A stretch of 6,691 bases of DNA from an uncultured Treponema sp. (lineage in GTDB: Bacteria; Spirochaetota; Spirochaetia; Treponematales; Treponemataceae), in the NCBI GenBank assembly GCA_946538795.1, contig CAMNGY010000087.1, positions 1 through 6,691 on the forward strand, given 5' to 3'. Below, one piece after another: positions 1 through 4,883 of this stretch; positions within the stretch are counted from its first letter, which is position 1, and every line of letters starts with the position of its first letter. The notes under the pieces were generated by a model. The model had not been told where the DNA came from. It ran no database searches and saw nothing but the letters and a program-made list of their open reading frames with translations. The position numbers were made by a program, and so were the translations under genes.

Positions 1-397
1 GAAGCTTGCGGGATGCGGCCCACTTGGTGCTGAGGTTCTGGTATTCGGTGGCTATGGTCACGGGCTTGGAGATTATCTCGTTGAAATCATGGCTGTCCGG
101 GACCGCCGCGACAATCCGCACGGGGTCAAACCCCAGGTCCATGATTTCCTCCACCTGGTCCTGGACCCCGCTCTCGTACACCCAGTCCTTGCCGGAGAAC
201 CCCACGTCCGCGCGTCCAGCGGCCAGAAGCGCGCCCACAATCTGGGGCTTTACGACCTGGAAGGCAAGGTCTTTCTGGTTGGTCAGGGGGAAATATGTCC
301 TGTCAGGAAGGTGCATCGTGATGCCCACATCGCTCAGAAGCTCATATACCGACTCGTAGATCCTGCCCTTCGCCAGAAGGATTGTTAGCTTTTCCAT
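1..397 (-). CDS. hisG: ATP phosphoribosyltransferase (HisG), N-terminal part, cut by window edge
   Basis: Catalyses the first step of histidine biosynthesis in the cytoplasm: condensation of ATP and PRPP to phosphoribosyl-ATP. The 132 visible residues read as the N-terminal half of the HisG catalytic domain: the opening LTILLAKGRIYE (the family's 'ALPKGR' start), then QVVKPQIVGALLAAGRADVG, then FSGKDWVYESG (the 'G.VGKD...E' loop), then IMDLGFDPVRIVAAVP and TIATEYQNLSTKWA. The 3' end lies beyond base 1, so long and short (HisZ-dependent) forms cannot be told apart. I chose the ATG at 397. An in-frame ATG at 409 would add MRVI, but it lies inside the predicted -10 box, so it should not be transcribed from that promoter. 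There is no convincing Shine-Dalgarno site at either ATG. The gene is divergent from the exported-protein gene at 481 with an 83-base gap. Family assignment is confident. Confidence 0.93.
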   Translation of the reverse strand, partial: MEKLTILLAKGRIYESVYELLSDVGITMHLPDRTYFPLTNQKDLAFQVVKPQIVGALLAAGRADVGFSGKDWVYESGVQDQVEEIMDLGFDPVRIVAAVPDSHDFNEIISKPVTIATEYQNLSTKWAASRKL

Positions 398-407
398 AAT
401 AACCCGC

Positions 408-436
408 ATTTTACCGCATATCGGGCCTTTTTACAA
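408..436 (-). promoter_or_regulatory. Predicted sigma70-type promoter of hisG
   Basis: On the minus strand TTGTAA (436-431), a 17-base spacer and TAAAAT (413-408) match the -35/-10 consensus well with ideal spacing. The predicted transcription start is near 401, only about four bases before the ATG at 397, so the mRNA would be nearly leaderless. No operator or T-box/attenuator structure typical of some histidine genes is visible in this short gap. Prediction from sequence only. Confidence 0.55.
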
Positions 437-443
437 GCCGTGC

Positions 444-472
444 TTGCCTGGTAACGGAAGCTGGTGTAAAAT
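444..472 (+). promoter_or_regulatory. Predicted sigma70-type promoter of the 481 gene
   Basis: TTGCCT (444-449), a 17-base spacer and TAAAAT (467-472) form a good promoter. The predicted start of transcription is about 479, two bases before the ATG at 481, so the transcript would be effectively leaderless. This fits the absence of a Shine-Dalgarno sequence in front of the gene. Its -35 lies 8 bases beyond the -35 of the divergent hisG promoter, so the two promoters are back to back. Confidence 0.55.
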
Positions 473-480
473 GTTTTTAT

Positions 481-2151
481 ATGGTGATGAAACCAGGACC
501 GTCGCAAAAGAAAGCCTTGCTTATCCTCTCCATGCTGCTGGCGGCTCTCCTGCCCGCGCTGGCCCAGGATGCCCCTGTCCCTGCCCGGAGGCCGGCCGGG
601 GACGTGAAGCCCCCTGCCCGCAGCGAGGACGGCGTGTTCCTGTACCCCGGGCTGGAGTCCGTCGTGCTGGTCACCGAGCAGGACCAGCAGATGCTGGACA
701 AGCAGAGGGAAACAATCGCGAAGAACGACAAGAGGCGGGCGAAGGCGGACAAAGCCAGGCGCGACGGCTACGACGAATGGGAGAACGCCGTGATCGCCAC
801 GAACTACAGGCAGTTCAGGGGCATTGCGGAAGGCGAGAAGGACAGGCACGCCTCCTCCGGCACGCTGGTGCTGGAGCGCATACAGAAAATAGAGAAGATG
901 AAGCAGAACATCATCCGCTTCGAACGTTTCTACGACAAGGACAGCGAGGAGGTGGCAAGCCTCCTGTCCTCCCTTGAGGACTACTACGGTGAGCTGGAGG
1001 CGGACACCTACACCGCGAATTCCCTGTCTGGGGAGCTGACTGTCAGGGGGGCGGACTACAGCGAGGCCAAGGACGGCTGGAAAATCACGGTCTATTCCGA
1101 GCTGTTCGGTCTTGCCGGCCTGTTCAGCTATGCCAGCACCGTGGATTACAAGGAGGTTGTGAAGAAGGGCGGCGCGCTGCTGGGCAACAAGGGCCTGGGC
1201 GGGCTGGACAAGGATCAGAGCGTTATGGTTCTGGACAGCCTGTTCGCAAGGGCCGCCCCCGTCCTCTTCGCCAAGCTCAGCTACAAGGTCATCCGCGGGA
1301 CGGCCTCGTCCCAGTACCGCCTCATCCCTGTTTCCCTGACGCTGGCAAGGATGGACAACATGAAGGAGGTCCTCTCCGTCTCCCGTTCCGGCCTGGCCCA
1401 GGGCAGCTTCTTCATGACGCCCCAGCTGGCCGTAGGCAGCCCGTCGGAAACGGTTGAGGCCGCGGTCCGGGCACAGGATGCCGCGACGGGGAACGGCAGC
1501 GGGGCCAGGAAGGGCGGCGGCAGTAAGCACGATGGTGATGGTAAGGGTGGCAGCTCCGGTAAAACTGGCGGATCCTCTTCGGCCGGGGCCTCCGGCAAGA
1601 AGGACGGCGGCAACGCCCAAAGCGGCAGGAGCGGAAGCTCCTCGTCTTCCGGGTCTTCCGGCGGCAACGCCCAAAGCGGCGGCATAAGCTTCACCGGGAA
1701 GATGCTGGAAAAGCAAAAGCGGCGGCGGGTTCTCCTGCTTACGATGGATACGGCCATCTACGACTTTGCGAATTACGACATAAACGACCTGGAGCTAAAC
1801 TCCATGAAGCTGAACTTCGACTTTGCCACCAGCGACTATCTTTTCTTCGGCGGCGGCCTGGCCTGGCGTTACATGGGGAAGAACACCGAATCCTATTACG
1901 GGGCCTTCGTGAACGGAGGGGCCAACATCACGCTTTTCCAGAATTTCCGGCCTTACGTGCAGCTGGAGGCTTCCGCCAACACTGGCGCGGAGCTTGGCCT
2001 GGCGGCAGGTGGCGGCCTGGACATAACGATAAAGCATCTGGTGCTCAACGCGAACTTCGCGTTCAACTACGTTTTTGATGCTGACCTTAAGAAGGGCAAC
2101 AAGAATTCCACCTTTGGCACGGCCGGATTCGGCATAGGCTTCACCTGGTAA
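481..2151 (+). CDS. Exported protein with Gly/Ser linker and small C-terminal beta-barrel-like domain, unknown function
   Basis: No family recognised. The 556-aa product starts with a signal peptide (basic MKPGPSQKK, hydrophobic core about 11-27, likely cleavage after ALA at 28). Residues 30-55 are Pro-rich. Residues 62-175 are charged and probably helical (KQRETIAKNDKRRAKADKAR and RIQKIEKMKQ). Residues 185-330 look like a mixed folded domain. Residues 334-402 are a low-complexity Gly/Ser/Lys linker with two GGNAQSG copies. Residues about 440-556 are a run of alternating-polarity, Gly/aromatic strands ending in GFGIGFTW, with a C-terminal Trp as in BAM-recognised outer-membrane barrels. Seven or eight strands would fit a small OmpA/OmpX-size barrel. 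From this I infer an outer-membrane protein with a periplasmic N-terminal part. The start at 481 is supported by the promoter just upstream and by the signal peptide; ATG at 487 is an alternative. The function of the N-terminal domain is unknown. Confidence 0.8.
   Translation: MVMKPGPSQKKALLILSMLLAALLPALAQDAPVPARRPAGDVKPPARSEDGVFLYPGLESVVLVTEQDQQMLDKQRETIAKNDKRRAKADKARRDGYDEWENAVIATNYRQFRGIAEGEKDRHASSGTLVLERIQKIEKMKQNIIRFERFYDKDSEEVASLLSSLEDYYGELEADTYTANSLSGELTVRGADYSEAKDGWKITVYSELFGLAGLFSYASTVDYKEVVKKGGALLGNKGLGGLDKDQSVMVLDSLFARAAPVLFAKLSYKVIRGTASSQYRLIPVSLTLARMDNMKEVLSVSRSGLAQGSFFMTPQLAVGSPSETVEAAVRAQDAATGNGSGARKGGGSKHDGDGKGGSSGKTGGSSSAGASGKKDGGNAQSGRSGSSSSSGSSGGNAQSGGISFTGKMLEKQKRRRVLLLTMDTAIYDFANYDINDLELNSMKLNFDFATSDYLFFGGGLAWRYMGKNTESYYGAFVNGGANITLFQNFRPYVQLEASANTGAELGLAAGGGLDITIKHLVLNANFAFNYVFDADLKKGNKNSTFGTAGFGIGFTW
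1605..1680 (+). repeat. Pair of exact 22-bp direct repeats in the low-complexity linker
   Basis: Bases 1605-1626 and 1659-1680 are identical over 22 bp and start 54 bases apart, an exact multiple of three. Each encodes GGNAQSG in the same reading frame. The stretch between and before them is Ser/Gly coding. This looks like slippage-generated or recombination-generated linker sequence that could vary in length between strains without breaking the frame. Confidence 0.8.
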
Positions 2152-2157
2152 AGGGGC

Positions 2158-2188
2158 AAAAAAAAGGCAGGACAAAACCCGTCCTGCC
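2158..2188 (-). terminator. Intrinsic terminator, minus-strand orientation
   Basis: A perfect 8-bp stem (GGCAGGAC 2166-2173 with GTCCTGCC 2181-2188) has a 7-base loop. Read on the minus strand it is followed at once by eight T residues (complement of A8 at 2158-2165), the canonical rho-independent layout. It would end transcription coming from the minus-strand genes to the right (2335-2763 and upstream), about 150 bases past the 2335 stop. On the plus strand the hairpin lacks a U-tract, so it should serve the 481 gene poorly, although it begins only about 14 bases after that gene's stop. Confidence 0.8.
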
Positions 2189-2334
2189 AATGAAGTAGTG
2201 TTTTCAGTTTATGGTCATTTCCGGTAACATCCGGCACCTCGGAGGCTTTCCGCCTTCGGGGGCTTGGGCTGCCCGCAACCCTGCGGGCAAACCCTATTAT
2301 AACAGTCCTGCGCCTTTTACTTCAGCAAAGCAGT
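2189..2334. other. Convergent intergenic spacer with two GC-rich hairpins
   Basis: No gene seen. Two adjacent inverted repeats stand out: CCTCGGAGGC (2237-2246) pairs with GCCTTCGGGG (2252-2261) over ten positions including two G-U pairs when read as plus-strand RNA, and GCCCGCA (2271-2277) pairs perfectly with TGCGGGC (2282-2288) around an ACCC loop. Neither is followed by a T-tract. They may be part of an intergenic palindromic repeat or act as 3'-end stabilisers. I cannot tell from one copy. Confidence 0.5.
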
Positions 2335-2763
2335 TTACTTCGTAAAGTAGACGTAGGAGCTGTACCTAGCCATCCTCTGCTTGGTCTCCTTGTCCTTGTA
2401 GTACTTGGACTTGTCCTTAGCCTTGTAGTAGTAGTGCTTGAAGCCGTGCTCGGCGGCGAAATCCTGGAACACGCCCATGGCGGTGTTCATGGCCTCGCCC
2501 TGGTCGTAGCTGGCCTGAAGGCACTCATAGTAGAAGTGAACCTCGCCCGTGAGGGGGGTGTACTCCATCGTGAGAGTGACGGCGTTTGCCGTCGGGTGCA
2601 GATCGGCGTACTGGTCCTCGACCGTTATCACCTGGGTAGTCCTGTCAGCGTAGCTGTCAGCAGCCTCGGCACCGCCAGTGGTGGTTCCGCCGAAGTTCTG
2701 CGCGAATACCGCACCAAAAGTCGTGAGCGTGAGAGCAGCAACCAAAGCCATTATCTTCTTCAT
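2335..2763 (-). CDS. Small exported protein, unknown function
   Basis: A 142-aa product with a clear signal peptide: MKK, a hydrophobic stretch to about residue 19, and likely cleavage VFA/QN after 21. The mature chain opens with a Gly/Thr-rich stretch (24-31), followed by a folded part with alternating strands (TQVITVEDQYADL, AVTLTMEYTP, EVHFYYECL). The C-terminal part is very rich in Lys and Tyr (HYYYKAKDKSKYYKDKETK, 110-128) and ends YSSYVYFTK. One Cys is present at 81. No family or catalytic motif recognised. The start is well set by AGGAGG with 5-base spacing. It lies 28 bases downstream of the 2792 gene on the same strand and is followed by the terminator at 2188-2158, so it is either the last gene of that transcript or has a weak promoter of its own. 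Periplasmic or surface location is inferred. Confidence 0.82.
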   Translation of the reverse strand: MKKIMALVAALTLTTFGAVFAQNFGGTTTGGAEAADSYADRTTQVITVEDQYADLHPTANAVTLTMEYTPLTGEVHFYYECLQASYDQGEAMNTAMGVFQDFAAEHGFKHYYYKAKDKSKYYKDKETKQRMARYSSYVYFTK

Positions 2764-2774
2764 AGTGTCCTCCT
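2764..2774 (-). promoter_or_regulatory. Strong Shine-Dalgarno site of the 2335-2763 gene
   Basis: The minus strand reads AGGAGG (2774-2769), ACACT, ATG. This is a perfect anti-Shine-Dalgarno match at short spacing and shows that the host uses leadered initiation for some genes, in contrast to several others in this window. Confidence 0.85.
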
Positions 2775-2791
2775 AAACTGAATTAGTCTAG

Positions 2792-3625
2792 TTAAAAGTA
2801 AGTATACTTAACTATTCTATCAGTTTCTAAAAAAAATTCAAGGTCTGTCTTATACTGACCTTCGTAAATATAAACCCTAGGAACCCCGATTAGTAACACC
2901 CGCCCGGTTATTTCTTTGGGCTTGTTCCTGGAATAAATCCTCCAGTACTCGCGGACGGCATCGCGTATCGCGCTGCCGACGGACTCCTTGATTCCCTCGA
3001 AGCCCTTCTCCACGCTCGCGCTGCCCCTGCCGCGGACTTTGGGCAGGTTTATGCTGCTCCACCTGCGGTAGGACAGCTGCTGCACCTCCGTCCGGTCGCA
3101 GTAGGCCCAGACAAGGAGCTTGGAGTCCTCCGGGACCGGCTCCCTGTACTCTATGGAGTTCATGGACCAGTCGAAGGGCGTTATCTCCCCGAACTCGAAG
3201 AATTCCTCCACGCCACGCCCCTTGTCGTAGGGCGTGTATTCGAAGGTCCAGCCGGAGAGCATACCGGACAGGAAGAAGGGGGTCAGCTCCTTGGCCCTGC
3301 CTATGGCAAAGGAATAGAGCCGGGTCCGCTCCGACTCGTAGGCGGCGGACCCGCCCGAAGAAGGAAGGGCTGCGGCAGTTTTCCCGTCCGCTGCCGGAAG
3401 CGCCGTGCCGGGCACGCCGGACCTGCCGGAAGCCTCCGGGCTGTCCGTCCCGTTTTCTTCTTCCCAAATCTCGTCCTCGAAGCCTCCGGGGAAGGGGTCA
3501 AGCTCGGACCATATCTGTATGCGCAGCTGCCGTGACTGGTTTGGCACCTGCGGGAATGCGGCTCCTGATGCGAGGATGCTCCCCAGGCCCAGGACCGCGG
3601 CGAATCTGAAAATTTTCACCCTCAT
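2792..3625 (-). CDS. Exported protein of unknown function
   Basis: From ATG 3625 the product is 277 aa and begins with a signal peptide (MRVKIFRFAAVLGLGSILASGAA, processing around 22-24). Residues about 45-95 are low-complexity, first acidic (FEDEIWEEENG), then Ala/Gly/Ser/Pro-rich, like a disordered linker. Residues 100-200 have an aromatic-rich pattern (SGWTFEYTPYDKG, EEFFEFGEITPFDWSM, LLVWAYCDRTEVQQLSYRRW). Residues 205-230 are a probable amphipathic helix (KGFEGIKESVGSAIRDAVREYW). The C-terminus forms strands (ITGRVLLIGVPRVYIYEG, ending RIVKYTYF). No family recognised. The start is uncertain: an in-frame ATG at 3757 has a perfect AGGAGG site and would add 44 residues encoded across the 23-bp repeats, and a GTG at 3619 coincides with the start predicted from a -10 box at 3631-3626. 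I prefer 3625 because it gives a textbook signal peptide. Confidence 0.75.
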   Translation of the reverse strand: MRVKIFRFAAVLGLGSILASGAAFPQVPNQSRQLRIQIWSELDPFPGGFEDEIWEEENGTDSPEASGRSGVPGTALPAADGKTAAALPSSGGSAAYESERTRLYSFAIGRAKELTPFFLSGMLSGWTFEYTPYDKGRGVEEFFEFGEITPFDWSMNSIEYREPVPEDSKLLVWAYCDRTEVQQLSYRRWSSINLPKVRGRGSASVEKGFEGIKESVGSAIRDAVREYWRIYSRNKPKEITGRVLLIGVPRVYIYEGQYKTDLEFFLETDRIVKYTYF

Positions 3626-3654
3626 ATTATCGGAAATATTCCGGGAAGCGGAAA
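3626..3654 (-). promoter_or_regulatory. Possible promoter of the 2792 gene
   Basis: Minus-strand TTTCCG (3654-3649), a 17-base spacer and GATAAT (3631-3626) resemble a sigma70 promoter. The predicted transcription start is 3619, which is a GTG in frame at codon 3, so use of this promoter would imply a leaderless GTG start. The -35 is a weak match, and readthrough from the aldolase gene is the alternative source of transcript. Confidence 0.3.
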
Positions 3655-3672
3655 GGTAACTGTCAGCTTTCT

Positions 3673-3764
3673 TGCGGTCCCTGCCTGTTCGTGCCACCCA
3701 CGAATGTACATTCGTGCCACAGCAGAATTCCCGTTCTTGCCGCAGCAGAATGCACATTCGTTCC
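3673..3764. repeat. 23-bp-period tandem repeat with an 18-bp palindrome
   Basis: TTCGTGCC-like octamers occur at 3688, 3711, 3734 and 3757, exactly 23 bases apart. Read on the minus strand the units begin at 3764 (GGAACGAA), 3741 (GGCAAGAA), 3718 (GGCACGAA) and 3695 (GGCACGAA). Units 1-3 each have an inverted GAA...TTC core. In unit 3 the core is a perfect 18-bp palindrome, CACGAATGTACATTCGTG (3699-3716). Unit 4 matches only at its first positions. The array fills most of the gap between the aldolase gene and the 2792 gene. Its role is unknown; an operator array or a decayed repeat element are the main possibilities. Confidence 0.75.
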
Positions 3765-3778
3765 TCCTGAAAACGCCC

Positions 3779-4756
3779 TTACTCGTGGGAGAACATGTCC
3801 TTGTAGAACTCGGAGTAATCGTGCCTCTTGTCCTTTGTGAATGCAATGGCCGCGCGGGGGTGCTGGTTCATTATCCCCGTCACGAGGTACTGCAGGTCCC
3901 AGCCCCAGACGGCCCCGGCCTTGCGCAGGCCCGGCATCTCCTCCTCCACGAACCTTATGGCCGGGTAGATGCTGTACTTGGGGTTGCGAAGAAGGCCCAG
4001 CAGGCTCTCTATGTAGCAGTTGCCAGCTCCCCGTCCCATGCCGGAGTAGGTTCCGTCCAGCCAGTCAACCCCGTCGCCCAGGGCCTCGATCGTGTTGGCG
4101 AAGGCGAGCTGCTGGTTGTTGTGGGCGTGGATGCCCAGTTTCTTGGAGTACTTGTCGGCGTACTCCTTGTACAGGGCCGCGATGCGGGCTATCTGCTCCG
4201 GGTAGAGGGAGCCGAAGCTGTCCACGATGTATATCACGTCCACCGGGGAGTTGCCCAGCATCTCCAGGGCGACGCGCACGTCCCCTTCCTGCGCGGTGGA
4301 GATGGCCATGATGTTGCAGGTGACGGTGTAGCCCTTCTTCTTCGCATCCTCTATCATGTCCACCGCGCCCGCTATCTGGTTCACGTAGCAGGCGACGCGG
4401 ATCACGTCCAGGGGGCTGTTGCCCTTTTCGATTATGTCGTCCTTGTAGTCGCAGCGGCCCACGTCCGCCATAGCCGCGAGCATGATCTTGCCGTCGCTGT
4501 TGTCGCCCAGGACTTTGGCCAGCTCGTCGTCATCGCAGAACTTCCATTTGCCGAACTTGTCCACGTCAAAGAGCTTCTTGGAGGCCTTGTAGCCCACCTC
4601 CATGCAGTCTATCCCGGCCTCTATGTTGGTCCGGTAGAGCTTCCGGGCAAATTCGTCGGTGAAGCGGAAGTCGTTCACCAGCCCGCCGTCACGGAGGGTC
4701 GCGTCCACCACGCGGACCCCCTCCCTTATTCCCATAAGGTCGGAAATATTTTTCAT
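3779..4756 (-). CDS. DRE-TIM metallolyase (HMG-CoA-lyase-like aldolase), substrate unknown
   Basis: A 325-aa soluble TIM-barrel enzyme of the HMGL-like/DRE-TIM superfamily. The strand-1 motif VVDATLRDGG (16-25) carries the Arg22-Asp23 pair. The metal-binding HAHNN is at 210-214, followed by QLAFANTIEALGDGVDWLDGTYSGMGRGAGN (215-246), the typical strand-7/8 region. Asp23, His210 and His212 are the expected divalent-metal ligands. The C-terminal WGWDLQYLVTGIMNQHPR suits the group annotated as 'aldolase catalytic domain' proteins near 4-hydroxy-2-oxovalerate aldolases. However, the His that follows RDG in DmpG/BphI-type aldolases is replaced (RDGGL), so the exact reaction is likely different. Such stand-alone members occur in polysaccharide or secondary-metabolite loci; nothing of that kind is next to it here. 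The start is supported by GGAG (4766-4763) six bases before the ATG. The gene has its own extended -10 promoter. Confidence 0.88.
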   Translation of the reverse strand: MKNISDLMGIREGVRVVDATLRDGGLVNDFRFTDEFARKLYRTNIEAGIDCMEVGYKASKKLFDVDKFGKWKFCDDDELAKVLGDNSDGKIMLAAMADVGRCDYKDDIIEKGNSPLDVIRVACYVNQIAGAVDMIEDAKKKGYTVTCNIMAISTAQEGDVRVALEMLGNSPVDVIYIVDSFGSLYPEQIARIAALYKEYADKYSKKLGIHAHNNQQLAFANTIEALGDGVDWLDGTYSGMGRGAGNCYIESLLGLLRNPKYSIYPAIRFVEEEMPGLRKAGAVWGWDLQYLVTGIMNQHPRAAIAFTKDKRHDYSEFYKDMFSHE

Positions 4757-4762
4757 ATCTTA

Positions 4763-4785
4763 CTCCATGGCGGGGTTGCCCCCGC
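4763..4785 (-). promoter_or_regulatory. 5' UTR hairpin with GCAA tetraloop next to the Shine-Dalgarno site of the aldolase gene
   Basis: On the minus strand GCGGGG (4785-4780), GCAA and CCCCGC (4775-4770) form a perfect 6-bp stem capped by a GNRA tetraloop. It ends three bases before the GGAG ribosome site (4766-4763). Such a stable hairpin at the 5' end could protect the mRNA or modulate ribosome access. It has no following T-tract, so it is not a terminator. Confidence 0.6.
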
Positions 4786-4795
4786 ACTTGGAGCA

Positions 4796-4804
4796 ATTAT
4801 AGCA
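4796..4804 (-). promoter_or_regulatory. Extended -10 promoter of the aldolase gene
   Basis: The minus strand reads TGCTATAAT (4804-4796), a perfect extended -10 element. The best-placed -35 (TTCTAC, 17 bases upstream) is weak, as is usual for extended -10 promoters. The transcription start is expected near 4789, giving a UTR of about 33 bases that carries the hairpin and the Shine-Dalgarno site. Confidence 0.65.
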
Positions 4805-4883
4805 AAAAGATTCTATTTGTAGAAGTGGGTAAAGGGCATCTTCGGAGGCGGGACGGCGTGCTTGTTTGTGTAAATCACGGGGC

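Noticed and set aside
407..409. Upstream ATG as the hisG start
   Set aside because: It lies inside the best -10 box, and the family normally begins close to the LTILLAKGR segment, which the ATG at 397 already gives.
385..1716. 443-aa open frame on the minus strand opposite the exported-protein gene
   Set aside because: It is rich in Gly/Arg/Pro/Leu, has no recognisable domain, and lies wholly antisense to a gene with a signal peptide and coherent domains. It is a shadow of GC-rich third positions.
2166..2205. Plus-strand terminator for the 481 gene
   Set aside because: The hairpin is followed on the plus strand by AATGAAGTAGTG before a short T4, too far away for a canonical intrinsic terminator.
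3673..3764. CRISPR array
   Set aside because: The repeats are directly tandem with a 23-base period and no spacers, and the units diverge from one another. No cas gene is in the window.
3704..4822. 372-aa open frame on the plus strand opposite the aldolase gene
   Set aside because: It is Val/His/Leu-rich with no motif and is fully antisense to a confidently identified enzyme.
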